Assembly: GCF_024662015.1 (NCBI RefSeq)
Contig: NZ_CP102480.1
Coordinates: forward strand, 3,590,501 to 3,654,500
Reading direction: 5' to 3'
DNA length: 64,000 bases
Origin: Nisaea acidiphila
GTDB taxonomy: Bacteria > Pseudomonadota > Alphaproteobacteria > Thalassobaculales > Thalassobaculaceae
Made by a program: the position numbers and the translations under genes. Shown piece by piece: positions 43,177 to 55,712 of the stretch. The notes under the pieces are model-generated. The model was not told the origin of the DNA and ran no database searches. It saw nothing but the letters and a program-made list of their open reading frames with translations. Positions within the stretch are counted from its first letter, which is position 1; each line of letters opens with the position of its first letter.

Positions 43177-44040
43177 ATGACGAATCCAAAATGCAGGATA
43201 CCCGACGTATTCCGACGTTACGATCTCGCCGAAGTCGTAGAGCTTTGTAAGCGTCTCGGTTACGGCAATGATTTTGTAGCGTGGACTGAAAAGGACCTGG
43301 ATGAGACCGGTCTAGGGGCTAAGAATGTACGAAACCTCATTGCGTATAAATCTTCGAAAATTGATTTGATAGATACTGTTGCCCGCGTCTTCGGGAGCAA
43401 CTTCATTGATGAGAAAGAATGGGTATCTGTAGTAAAAAGTGCGCATGAAAAATATAAAAAGAAGTATGCTTACTTAAATCAGAGCGTAGGTAATTTGATT
43501 CCCGAGATTGCGCCCTTTGAGTTGCATTCTCCAAATCCCGTAACGCACTTAAGATCCGAAGGTGATTGGATTTATGCGTTGGCGCGAAAAAATGGTGAAG
43601 TTTTTGATGGTTCAAAACAGTGGGATTTATTAGTGGGGCATTTCACTATTAGCGACTTGAAAATTCAGCATGCAAAAAATTATTGGTATAATAATAAAGA
43701 AAATAAATTACTACACAATGCATCTTGGTTTTCTATCGATTTTGCGGAAGGTCATGATTGTTTGTTCATAATGTATTCATCTAATAATTACATCAGTAGT
43801 AGAGATAACAGCCGGGTTGGGATTATCAGAGCCCGGGATACAAAGCAGAAGCCATTTATGGGAATATCTTCTTTGTCTGGTGAGTTTTGGGACCTTAACA
43901 CAGCAAGTAACACAGATTGCGGGGAGTTTTATGCTGAAAAAATCCCGGAAATCAAAGATGAGGAATTCTTAGATAGAGGTATTGAGTTCGCGGCTAGGGT
44001 GCCAAAGCGTATGGATGCGTTCAAGAGAAGCGGTCTGTAA
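43177..44040 (+). CDS. AT-rich orphan gene of unknown function
   Basis: The ATG at 43177 follows GGGGG six bases upstream and gives 287 residues; an ATG at 43150 lacks a site. Composition is unlike everything around it: the 60 bases from 43681 contain only 14 G or C. The protein is soluble, with an acidic/Lys-rich N-terminal helical part (about 1-95, containing DLAEVVELCKRLGYGNDF and GLGAKNVRNLIAYKSSKIDL, which could be a small helix-bundle or DNA-contact domain) and a C-terminal part rich in beta-type and aromatic residues. I recognise no family. It stands alone before ligA and is probably acquired. Confidence 0.8.
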   Translation: MTNPKCRIPDVFRRYDLAEVVELCKRLGYGNDFVAWTEKDLDETGLGAKNVRNLIAYKSSKIDLIDTVARVFGSNFIDEKEWVSVVKSAHEKYKKKYAYLNQSVGNLIPEIAPFELHSPNPVTHLRSEGDWIYALARKNGEVFDGSKQWDLLVGHFTISDLKIQHAKNYWYNNKENKLLHNASWFSIDFAEGHDCLFIMYSSNNYISSRDNSRVGIIRARDTKQKPFMGISSLSGEFWDLNTASNTDCGEFYAEKIPEIKDEEFLDRGIEFAARVPKRMDAFKRSGL

Positions 44041-44070
44041 AATAGGCGCACACCTTTTGGGATGTGTAGA

Positions 44071-47834
<3,764 letters not shown>

Positions 47835-47840
47835 GTTATG

Positions 47841-48674
47841 TCAGAAAACCCAGAGCCCGAGGCCGAGAAGTCCTTCGCCGCTGCCGGTCCCGCGATTGGC
47901 GCCGGTGGTCATCAGGGCGTAGCTGTCCTGATACCACTCGCTGCCCGGATAGTTGTGTCCGAGCACGGCCGCGGTCCGTTCCGCCTGCTCGTGCAGCCCG
48001 AGCGCCGCGTAGGCCTCCGTCAGCCGGTGCAGGGCTTCTGGCACCTGATCGGTGGTGTCGTAATTCTCCACCACGCGCTTGAAGCGGTTTATCGCCGCGA
48101 GATACTGGCCCTGGCGCAGATAGAAACGGCCGATCTCCATTTCCTTGCCGGCAAGGTGGTTCCGGGTCAGGTCGATCTTGAGCAAAGCGTCGCGGGAATA
48201 TTTGCTCCCCGGGAAACGCTGCACGAGTTCCTGCAGTGTTTCCATCGCGTTCCGGGTCAGCTTCTGGTCACGGCCGACATCGACGATCTGCTCGTAGTAG
48301 CAGAGGCCCTTCAGGTAATAGGCATAATCGACATTCGCGTTGCTCGGGTTGAGCTGGATGAATCGGTCGAGCGCGCCGATGGCCTCGTCATACTTATTGC
48401 TCTGGTATTGCGAGTAGGCCGCCATCAGCTGCGCCTGAGTGGCCCAGACTGAATAGGGGTGTTGCCGTTCGACTTCGTCGAACAGAGGGGCGGCCTTCTT
48501 GTAGTCGCCCTCAAGCGCGGTATCGACAGCCTCGTTATAAAGCTCTTCGACGGGCCGCTCGACATATTCGAGCTTCGGCTCGTCCGAGCTGCAGGCCGTA
48601 AGGGCGAGAGCGCCGGCCACCAATGCGAGGCTTTTCGCCCGCAGCGGGCCCAGACCTCCAAACGCGAACTTCAT
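47841..48674 (-). CDS. bamD: Outer-membrane assembly lipoprotein BamD
   Basis: The ATG at 48674 after GGGGA gives 277 residues. A lipobox ALTAC near residue 28 is followed by SSDEP and TPR-type repeats: YNEAVDTALEGDYKKAAPLFDEVERQHPYSVWATQAQLMAAYSQYQSNKYDEAIGALDRFIQLNPSN and following units. BamD is the essential lipoprotein partner of BamA. It lies between lpxC and recN, a typical alphaproteobacterial order. The upstream open frame is not supported. Confidence 0.95.
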   Translation of the reverse strand: MKFAFGGLGPLRAKSLALVAGALALTACSSDEPKLEYVERPVEELYNEAVDTALEGDYKKAAPLFDEVERQHPYSVWATQAQLMAAYSQYQSNKYDEAIGALDRFIQLNPSNANVDYAYYLKGLCYYEQIVDVGRDQKLTRNAMETLQELVQRFPGSKYSRDALLKIDLTRNHLAGKEMEIGRFYLRQGQYLAAINRFKRVVENYDTTDQVPEALHRLTEAYAALGLHEQAERTAAVLGHNYPGSEWYQDSYALMTTGANRGTGSGEGLLGLGLWVF

Positions 48675-48795
48675 CGGATTTCCCCGGACATGTGCCCTTA
48701 GAAAATACGGTCCCGGAGCGTTCGAGCCAAGAGGCTTGCCTTCGGCGGACAACGGTCCGCGGAAACGCTCCGTCCAGACTGATCGGATAGAGGAA

Positions 48796-49710
48796 TTAAG
48801 CCGTCGCGGCAAGCAGCGGATGGTCGTGGTCGGCCGCCGCCATCTCCGGCGTCATCTCAACCAGTTCCCAGGCGCTTTCGTCTGCGAACAGGGCCCGGAG
48901 CAGCTTGTTGTTGAACAGGTGCCCGGATTTCGAGGCATCGACGCGGCCGAGAATCGGCGCTCCGGCGAGATAGAGGTCGCCAACGCAATCAAGGATCTTG
49001 TGGCGTACGAACTCATCCTGAAAGCGCAGGCCGCCCTCGTTGAGGATCTTGTCGCCGTCGACGATCACGACATTGTCAAGATTGCCGCCGCGGCCGAGAC
49101 CTGCCGCGCGCAGCCGGTCGATATCCTGCATGAAACCGAAGGTCCGCGCGCCGCTGATCTTCTCGTTGAAGGTGCCGTTGACCAGCTTCACGTCGAGTTG
49201 CTTCTCGGTGATCGCCGGGCTGTCGAACTCGATCTCGAAGTTAACCGAGAAGTGATCGTCCGGAGTCAGTTCGATCCGCCGCCGGTCGTCGGCGGCCGTG
49301 ACAGGCTTCAGCACGCGGATCGCCTTGCGGGGAGCGTCGAGCTTCGCCACGCCGGCGCATTCGATTAGAAGCACGAAAGGCTCGGATGAGCCGTCCATGA
49401 TCGGGACTTCCGGGCCGTCGATTTCGATCAGGGCGTTGTCGATGCGGCAGCCGGCGAGCGCCGCCATCAGGTGCTCGACCGTGGAAACAGAGACGCCGTC
49501 GCCGTTCTGCAGCCGGGTGCACATGGTCGCATCATGGACCATGTCCCAGCGCGCCGGGACGAGCGGGTTCTTGTCGGAAATGTCGGTACGCTTGAAGACG
49601 ATGCCGTGATCGGACCCGGCCGGGTGCAGGGTCATCACGCAGTCCACACCGCCGTGCAACCCGACGCCCGTGCATGAAATGCTCGTCTTCAAGGTCTGTT
49701 GCGAAATCAC
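48796..49710 (-). CDS. lpxC: UDP-3-O-acyl-N-acetylglucosamine deacetylase
   Basis: A 304-residue enzyme with the zinc motifs STVEHLMAAL (first His) and HKILDCVGDLYLAG (second His and Asp), the catalytic Glu in the SSEPF segment and GSGHKLNN-like SGHLFNNKLLRAL near the C-terminus. It commits UDP-GlcNAc to lipid A. It starts 180 bases from the ftsZ stop, with two hairpins between. Confidence 0.96.
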   Translation of the reverse strand: MISQQTLKTSISCTGVGLHGGVDCVMTLHPAGSDHGIVFKRTDISDKNPLVPARWDMVHDATMCTRLQNGDGVSVSTVEHLMAALAGCRIDNALIEIDGPEVPIMDGSSEPFVLLIECAGVAKLDAPRKAIRVLKPVTAADDRRRIELTPDDHFSVNFEIEFDSPAITEKQLDVKLVNGTFNEKISGARTFGFMQDIDRLRAAGLGRGGNLDNVVIVDGDKILNEGGLRFQDEFVRHKILDCVGDLYLAGAPILGRVDASKSGHLFNNKLLRALFADESAWELVEMTPEMAAADHDHPLLAATA

Positions 49711-49790
49711 GTACGATGCTCCTGCTTGCTACCCCGGAAATGCTCGTGTTTTGCGGGCAAATTCAAAACGGAGTTGCGCTAAATAATTAA

Positions 49791-49824
49791 GGCCCCAGAA
49801 GATGTATCAATATCCCCTGGGGCC
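49791..49824 (-). terminator. Terminator downstream of ftsZ
   Basis: GGCCCCAG and CTGGGGCC pair perfectly with an 18-base loop; on the minus strand the stem is followed by TTAATTATTT. This would stop the ftsQAZ transcript before lpxC. Confidence 0.65.
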
Positions 49825-49850
49825 CTCAAATCACTCTTTGTGTCTGAATG

Positions 49851-49882
49851 TTACGCCGTAAATGTCTGATTTAACGGCGTAA
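49851..49882 (-). terminator. First hairpin downstream of ftsZ
   Basis: TTACGCCGT and ACGGCGTAA pair perfectly eight bases past the ftsZ stop, with a 14-base loop. With the hairpin at 49791 it makes a tandem 3' structure. Confidence 0.5.
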
Positions 49883-49890
49883 AATCCAGG

Positions 49891-51507
49891 TTAGTTAGCC
49901 TGCCGGCGAAGGAAGGCCGGGATGTCCAGAAGGTCGTCGTCCTGACGGGACGGCGCGACCCTTTCCGACTGGTCGAGAACGCCGAGCCGGGCCTGTTTCG
50001 GCTCGGAGGCATTGACGTCCACAAAGCGCTGCGGGCGGTCGTCCTGAGCCGGTTCCGGAGCCTTCTTGCTGCCGATGCCGGTCATCCGGGTGAACAGGCT
50101 CGGAGCCTTGTCGGCACTGTCTTCGCGGCCTCCGGCATTGGCCATCGCGGCGGCCTGGAACGGATCCGGCTCGCTGCTGGCCTTGGTTTCCGGAACCGCC
50201 GGCGGCGGTGCGATGAAGCTGTCGCCGGCTTTCGGTTCGGCCGCCGCCTGCTCCTCCGCCTCGATCGTGCTCTTTGCCGCGTCGGCCTTTGTCTGGGCTT
50301 CCAGAGCCGCCTCGTCGAGCTCCATCTCGCCGATCACGAGGGTGTTTCCGGCAACATGGACGGTCTCGGTCGTGGCGGAGATCGCCGGAATGTCGCCTGC
50401 CGGCGCGCTCGGAGCGGGAGTGGCGGAGGCGACCGCCGCGGCCGGAGCAGGGGCCGGGTCGGCAGACGGCTTCGGCATCGGAGCGGCCTTCGCCTTGGTC
50501 GGAACCACGGTCAGCGGCGGGCGCTTGGCAGCCATGCCCTCGGCGGCGATGCCGGTGGCGACCACGGAGACCCGCATGGTGCCTTCCATCTTCTCGTCGA
50601 AGGTCGAGCCGAAGATGATATTGGCTTCCGGATCGACTTCCTCGCGGATGCGGTTGGCGGCTTCGTCGACCTCGAACAGGGTCATGTCCATGCCGCCGGT
50701 GATGTTGATCAGCACGCCGCGGGCACCTTTCATCGTGGTGTCCTCGAGCAGCGGGTTGTTGATCGCGGCCTCGGCGGCGTCGACCGCGCGTTTTTCGCCG
50801 CTGGCCTCGCCGGTGCCCATCATGGCCTTGCCCATTTCGCTCATCACCGTCCGGATGTCGGCGAAGTCGAGATTGATGAGGCCCGGCATGATCATCAGGT
50901 CGGTCACGCCGCGGACACCGGAATGCAGCACGTCGTCGGCCATGTTGAAGGCGTCGGCGAAGGTCGTCTTCTCGTTCGCCACCCGGAACAGGTTCTGGTT
51001 CGGGATGATGATCAGCGTGTCGACATACTGGGTCAGTTCCTCGATCGCCTGGTCGGCGATCCGCATCCGATGCTGGCCTTCGAAGTGGAACGGCTTGGTC
51101 ACCACGCCGACGGTCAGGATGCCCTGCTCGCGGGCGGCCTGCGCGATCACGGGAGCGGCGCCGGAACCGGTGCCGCCGCCCATGCCGGCGGTGATAAAGA
51201 CCATGTTGCTTTCGCCGAGATTGTCCATGATCTCGGCGATGGTTTCTTCAGCGGCGGCGCGGCCGACATCCGGCCGGGAGCCGGCGCCGAGGCCCTGAGT
51301 GACGGTGCCGCCGAGCTGGATCGTGCGGTCTGCGAGCGACTGTTTCAGGGCCTGGCTGTCGGTGTTCGTGACGATGAACTCGACGCCTTCCAGGTTCGAG
51401 CGGATCATGTTGTTCACGGCGTTGCCGCCGGCGCCGCCGACGCCGACCACGCTGATCCGGGGCTTCAGTTCGTTGTCTTCGTTGGGGACGGAGATGTTGA
51501 TGGTCAT
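49891..51507 (-). CDS. ftsZ: Cell division GTPase FtsZ
   Basis: A 538-residue tubulin homologue. The GTP motifs are [19 protein letters not shown], the T4 [10 protein letters not shown] loop and the T7 NLDFADI loop; the C-terminal peptide [16 protein letters not shown] binds FtsA and other partners. The variable linker (about 330-520) is long, rich in Ala, Pro and Glu, as usual in Alphaproteobacteria. AGGAGG lies nine bases before the ATG. It forms the Z ring at midcell. Confidence 0.98.
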   Translation of the reverse strand: MTINISVPNEDNELKPRISVVGVGGAGGNAVNNMIRSNLEGVEFIVTNTDSQALKQSLADRTIQLGGTVTQGLGAGSRPDVGRAAAEETIAEIMDNLGESNMVFITAGMGGGTGSGAAPVIAQAAREQGILTVGVVTKPFHFEGQHRMRIADQAIEELTQYVDTLIIIPNQNLFRVANEKTTFADAFNMADDVLHSGVRGVTDLMIMPGLINLDFADIRTVMSEMGKAMMGTGEASGEKRAVDAAEAAINNPLLEDTTMKGARGVLINITGGMDMTLFEVDEAANRIREEVDPEANIIFGSTFDEKMEGTMRVSVVATGIAAEGMAAKRPPLTVVPTKAKAAPMPKPSADPAPAPAAAVASATPAPSAPAGDIPAISATTETVHVAGNTLVIGEMELDEAALEAQTKADAAKSTIEAEEQAAAEPKAGDSFIAPPPAVPETKASSEPDPFQAAAMANAGGREDSADKAPSLFTRMTGIGSKKAPEPAQDDRPQRFVDVNASEPKQARLGVLDQSERVAPSRQDDDLLDIPAFLRRQAN

Positions 51508-51552
51508 GGGGGTGGCCTCCTGTTCTCGCGTTTAGAGGGTGCTCTGGGGGAT

Positions 51553-51569
51553 GCGTGCCTCAAGCACGC
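51553..51569. promoter_or_regulatory. Hairpin in the ftsZ leader
   Basis: GCGTGC and GCACGC pair with a five-base loop about 46 bases upstream of the ftsZ ATG, in the 188-base ftsA-ftsZ gap. A GGCC/GGCC hairpin lies beside it. This is the only large gap in the mur-fts run and may hold an ftsZ promoter or a leader structure. Confidence 0.35.
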
Positions 51570-51695
51570 GGGTCTTTGGCCTTTCGGCCGGGGTCGGTGA
51601 ACTTTCTGTCACTGGGTAGGCATGGCGCGGCTGTACGGCCGCTCCTGTCGGGTTCGGGCCGGCATGCGCGGTAGGGTGGAACCGGGTCTCGATCA

Positions 51696-52994
51696 TCAGA
51701 AGTTCTCCCTCAGCCAGGAGCCGACGCGGCCGAACAGGCCGCCTCCGGTCTCCCTGTTGGCGACGTGGCCCAGACGGGACGCGTCGAGTGCCGGATCGGC
51801 GGCATAGGCCAGCAGACCGGCGCTCGTCGCGAAGGCCGGACCGCTGGCGACATCCGCCAGCCCGTTGACCCGGATCGGCCGGCCCAGTCGGACCTGCTTG
51901 TCCAGGATCTCCTGCGCCAGATCCCGGAGACCCGGCATCTGGCTGGCGCCGCCCGTGATCACCACGCGGCGGCCGGCGACCTTGTCGAAACCGCTCGCTT
52001 CCAGGCGGCCTCGGACAAGTTCGAAGGTTTCCTCCAGGCGCGGATGGATGATCCGGATCAGGAGGGATTTCGGGACATGGTTCGGATGGGTGTCGTCCTG
52101 CTCGCCGACCAGCGGCACGTCGATCACCTCGCGCTCGTCGAGGCTCGACGGGATGGCGCTGCCGTAGAGCGTCTTAAGGCGCTCGGCCTCGTGCACCGGG
52201 GTGGCGAGGCCGCGGGCGATGTCGCTGGTGATGTGGGCGCCGCCGACCGGCACGCAGTCGGTATAGATCACGCTGCCGTCGAAAAAGACCGCCATGGTCG
52301 TGGTTCCGCCGCCCATATCGATCACGGTGACGCCGAGATCGCGCTCGTCCTCGACCAGACAGGCGAGGCCCGAGGCATAGGGCGAGACCACGAAGGCCTC
52401 GACGCCGAGATGGCAGCGCTCGATCACGCTGGCGATATTGCGCACCGCGCTGGAGGCGGCCGTGACCATGTGCATGGAGGCGCCGAGACGGTCGCCGCAC
52501 ATGCCGCGCGGGTCGCGAATTCCGCGGCTGCCGTCGATGGAGTAGCCGACCGGGATGGAGTGGATGAGCTGGCGGTCGGCCTCGACCTCAAGTTTCTGCC
52601 ACTGGCTGAGGATCCGGCGCATGTCGGTGTCGCCGACCTCCTGGCCGCCGATGGCAACCTCGACGCCGACGGTCTGGGAATGGGGGTAACCGCCGGAGAG
52701 ATTGACGAAGACCCGTTGGATCGTCTCGTCCGCCATCTTCTCCGCCGCATGGACAGCGGCGCGGATACATTCCTCGGCCTCGGCCATGTCGATCACCGTG
52801 CCGCTGCGGATCCCGCGTGCGACCTGGTGCCCGATGCCGGTCACCCGGATACCCGGAAGCTGCTGCGCGCCTTCGCCCGGCGCGACCCGCACGCCACCCT
52901 CGCCGAGCCGCGCGATCAGGCAGCAGATCTTGGTCGACCCGATATCGAGGATCGCGACGGTGCCGGTGCGCGGCTTGGCCAGACCTTTGCGCAT
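51696..52994 (-). CDS. ftsA: Cell division protein FtsA
   Basis: A 432-residue actin-fold ATPase. AILDIGSTKICCLIAR is phosphate 1, DMGGGTTTMAVFFDG phosphate 2, and VVITGGASQMPGL the adenosine motif; the 1C domain lies at about 100-185. The C-terminus GRVGSWLRENF is the amphipathic helix that tethers FtsA, and with it FtsZ, to the membrane. It overlaps the ftsQ stop (TGATG). Confidence 0.97.
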   Translation of the reverse strand: MRKGLAKPRTGTVAILDIGSTKICCLIARLGEGGVRVAPGEGAQQLPGIRVTGIGHQVARGIRSGTVIDMAEAEECIRAAVHAAEKMADETIQRVFVNLSGGYPHSQTVGVEVAIGGQEVGDTDMRRILSQWQKLEVEADRQLIHSIPVGYSIDGSRGIRDPRGMCGDRLGASMHMVTAASSAVRNIASVIERCHLGVEAFVVSPYASGLACLVEDERDLGVTVIDMGGGTTTMAVFFDGSVIYTDCVPVGGAHITSDIARGLATPVHEAERLKTLYGSAIPSSLDEREVIDVPLVGEQDDTHPNHVPKSLLIRIIHPRLEETFELVRGRLEASGFDKVAGRRVVITGGASQMPGLRDLAQEILDKQVRLGRPIRVNGLADVASGPAFATSAGLLAYAADPALDASRLGHVANRETGGGLFGRVGSWLRENF

Positions 52995-53866
52995 CAGGTG
53001 TCCTTCCCGGGGTTGCGGAGACGGCTGGAGATGTCGGGCGCGACGCGGACGACGAGCTGGTTCGGCAGCCGCAGGTCGATGGCGACGACGTCGCGGTCGA
53101 GCACGTGATGGTCGCGCTGCAGCTGAGCGAGATGGGACCAGGCCTTGCCCGGCGCGCGTTCCGGCAGCTCGATGTCGACGCCGGTATCGAGGCGGACAGT
53201 CCAGCGCCGCTCGCCGATCCAGGTGACCGCGCGCACACGGCGGTTCAGGTCCGGCTCGCGGGCGAGCAGAGTGAGGAAGGAGCGCGCCCGCTCCGGGGCA
53301 TCCTCGCCGATGACGATCGGCAGGTCCGCGAAGCGCCGGGGGTTCTGGCCCGGAACCTCGACGCCGAGATCGTCGATCAGGGTCAGCTCACCGCTGCGCT
53401 GCCAGAGCGCGAGCGGAGTGCGCTCCTCGAGGCGGACGAAGAGGGTATCTGGCAGGCGGCGCTCGATAGTCGCCGTGCGCACCCACGGCAGGGCATCGAC
53501 GCGGGCTTTCAGCGCATCGAGATCGACTGCGAGGATCGCTGTGCCGCGGTCGGTGGCGATGGCGCCGACCAGCTGGCTGCGTTCGGTACGGTAGCGGCCC
53601 TCGACCAGGATGTCGGAAACGACGAGGCCGAACTCGTTGGAGAGCGCCACGCCGGTCTCGTCGATCGCGGCCGCGAGCTGGCCGACGGCGCCGGTGCGGG
53701 CCGCGTGCCAACCAGTGCCGGCGACGATCGCGGTCAGCGCGGCGAAGCCGGTGCCGATCAGCACCTGCCGCATGCGGCGGGCGGAAAGCCTCGGGCGCCG
53801 GGTCTGGCGCCGCTTGGCGGCAGTCTTCTTGCCTTTGCTGCTCTTGGCCGTGCTCAGTAGTCGCAT
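52994..53866 (-). CDS. ftsQ: Cell division protein FtsQ
   Basis: The ATG at 53866 after GGAGG gives 290 residues. A basic cytoplasmic N-terminus is followed by one membrane helix (about 32-50), the POTRA domain (FGLVVSDILVEGRYRTERSQLVGAI ... LPWVRTATIERRLPDTLFVRLEERTPLALWQ) and a beta domain. FtsQ links FtsK to the late septal proteins. Its start overlaps the ddl stop by 13 bases. Confidence 0.95.
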   Translation of the reverse strand: MRLLSTAKSSKGKKTAAKRRQTRRPRLSARRMRQVLIGTGFAALTAIVAGTGWHAARTGAVGQLAAAIDETGVALSNEFGLVVSDILVEGRYRTERSQLVGAIATDRGTAILAVDLDALKARVDALPWVRTATIERRLPDTLFVRLEERTPLALWQRSGELTLIDDLGVEVPGQNPRRFADLPIVIGEDAPERARSFLTLLAREPDLNRRVRAVTWIGERRWTVRLDTGVDIELPERAPGKAWSHLAQLQRDHHVLDRDVVAIDLRLPNQLVVRVAPDISSRLRNPGKDT

Positions 53867-54771
53867 CGCGCGTCCTCCACCAGCTTGGCGCAAAGCGCCG
53901 GGAAATTCATGCCGCGCAGGGCGGCCTGCTCCGGAACGAGAGACGTCGGCGTCATGCCCGGTTGCGTGTTCACCTCAAGCAGGTAAAGGCCGTCCGGCCC
54001 GACATCGCCCGCCGTATCGTCGAACCGCAGATCGGCCCGGCTGACGCCACGGCAACCGAGCGCGGAATGGGCCTTCTCGGCCATTTCCAGTGCTTTTTCG
54101 GTGACAGCCTTCGGCAGTTCGGCCGGCAGGATGTGGATCGATCCGCCGTCTGCGTACTTGGCGTCGTAGTCGTAGAAGCCGTGCTCGGAGGTGATCTCGG
54201 TGACGGCGAGAGCGGCGCCGTCGAGCACCGCCACGGTCAGCTCGCGGCCAGCGATGAACTTCTCTTCCAGCACCATGTCGCCGAACGGCCAGTCCTGCTC
54301 GGTCGGCCGGTAATTGTCGCCCGGACGCACGATATGGACGCCGAGGCTGGAGCCCTGGTCGATGGGTTTCAGGACGTAAGGGCGTTTCAGCGCCTCGCGC
54401 TCCAGCGCTTCTTCTCGGGACCGCACGACCCCGACCGGGCACTTGATGCCGGCGCGGGCGAAGAGCTCCTTGGCGCGGGGCTTGTCCATCGCGATGGCGG
54501 AGGCTTCGACGCCGGAATGGGTGTAGGGGATCTCCATGATGTTAAGGAGACCCTGGATATTGCCGTCCTCGCCGATGCGGCCGTGCAGGGCGTTGAAGCA
54601 GACATCGGGCTTCAGCTCGGCGAGGCGGAACGGGATCTGACGGTCGACATCAACCTCGGTCACCCGGTAACCGGCGTCGCGCAGGGCCTTGGCGCATTCA
54701 TGCCCGCTGGAGAGGGAGACCTCGCGCTCGGCGGACCAGCCGCCCATCAGAACCGCGACATGCTTGCTCAT
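53854..54771 (-). CDS. ddl: D-alanine--D-alanine ligase
   Basis: A 305-residue ATP-grasp enzyme. VAVLMGGWSAEREVSLSSG is the N-terminal substrate loop, NALHGRIGEDGNIQGLLNIMEIPYTHSGV the next signature, VLKPIDQGSSLGVHIV the ATP-grasp strand, and LLEVNTQPGMTPTSLVPEQA the metal site. It makes the D-Ala-D-Ala used by MurF, whose gene is in the same cluster. ATGA overlap with murB. Confidence 0.97.
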   Translation of the reverse strand: MSKHVAVLMGGWSAEREVSLSSGHECAKALRDAGYRVTEVDVDRQIPFRLAELKPDVCFNALHGRIGEDGNIQGLLNIMEIPYTHSGVEASAIAMDKPRAKELFARAGIKCPVGVVRSREEALEREALKRPYVLKPIDQGSSLGVHIVRPGDNYRPTEQDWPFGDMVLEEKFIAGRELTVAVLDGAALAVTEITSEHGFYDYDAKYADGGSIHILPAELPKAVTEKALEMAEKAHSALGCRGVSRADLRFDDTAGDVGPDGLYLLEVNTQPGMTPTSLVPEQAALRGMNFPALCAKLVEDARCDY

Positions 54772-55712
54772 GCGCTCTCTCCCTGCCTGTTGAGCCCGAT
54801 GCGCCGGATCTCCCAGCGGAGTTCGACTCCGCTCGCGTCTTTCACCCGGCGACGGACCGTCTCGCCCAAAGTCTCGATGTCGGACGCTGTCGCGGTGCCG
54901 GTATTGATCAGGAAGTTGCAGTGTTGCTCCGAGACCATCGCACCGCCGACGCGCAGACCGCGGCAGCCGGCCGCGTCGATCAGCTGCCAGGCCTTGCCGC
55001 CGTCCGGGTTGGCGAAGGTGCTGCCGCCGGTGCGCTCGCGGATCGGCTGGCTGCTCTCGCGGGCCTGCTTGATCTCTTCCATGGCGCGGGCGATCTCTTC
55101 CTTGTCTCCGGCCGGGGCGAGGAAGGTTGCGGCGGTGAAAATCCAGTCCGCGGGGGCGTCCGTGTGACGGTAGGACATGCCGAGCGTGCCAGCGGGCACG
55201 CGGCGAAGGATTCCGTCGCCGGTCACCAGTTCGGCGGAGAACAGGACGTCTTTGAATTCGTGACCGTAGGCGCCGGCGTTCATGCGCAGCCCGCCGCCGA
55301 TGCTGCCCGGGATCCCGGACATGAAGGCGAGTCCGTCCCGGCCTTCGGCAAGCGCGGCCTTGGCAAGGTTGAGGTCGAGCACGGCGGCGCCGGCGGTCAC
55401 CATGTCTGCACCGAAGCTGATCTGGTTGAAACCGCGGCCGAGCCGTACGACGACGCCCGGAATGCCGCCGTCGCGGATGAGCAGGTTCGAGGTGACGCCG
55501 ATCACCGTCACCGGCACGTCGGCCGGTTTGCCGCGCAGGAAGGCGGCAAGGTCCTCGGCATCTTCAGGGCGGAACACCACTTCGGCCGGACCGCCGACCC
55601 GGAACCAGGTCTGCTGCGAGAGATCCACATTCTCCTGGTACCGCCCGCGCACCTCGGGCAGGCGCTGGATCAGGGGCATGTTGTCGTTGGAGCGGAGTGC
55701 GGCCATGGTCAT
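54768..55712 (-). CDS. murB: UDP-N-acetylenolpyruvoylglucosamine reductase
   Basis: The ATG at 55712, four bases after AGGAGGGG and overlapping the murC stop (ATGA), gives 314 residues. FAD binding is in [15 protein letters not shown] and [21 protein letters not shown]; the catalytic Ser lies in [18 protein letters not shown] and [19 protein letters not shown] is the type I signature. It reduces the enolpyruvyl group to lactate, giving UDP-MurNAc. Confidence 0.96.
   Translation of the reverse strand: MTMAALRSNDNMPLIQRLPEVRGRYQENVDLSQQTWFRVGGPAEVVFRPEDAEDLAAFLRGKPADVPVTVIGVTSNLLIRDGGIPGVVVRLGRGFNQISFGADMVTAGAAVLDLNLAKAALAEGRDGLAFMSGIPGSIGGGLRMNAGAYGHEFKDVLFSAELVTGDGILRRVPAGTLGMSYRHTDAPADWIFTAATFLAPAGDKEEIARAMEEIKQARESSQPIRERTGGSTFANPDGGKAWQLIDAAGCRGLRVGGAMVSEQHCNFLINTGTATASDIETLGETVRRRVKDASGVELRWEIRRIGLNRQGESA

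Noticed and set aside
51622-51807. 61-codon plus-strand frame between ftsZ and ftsA
   Set aside because: It overlaps the ftsA 3' end, has no ribosome site and no conserved look.
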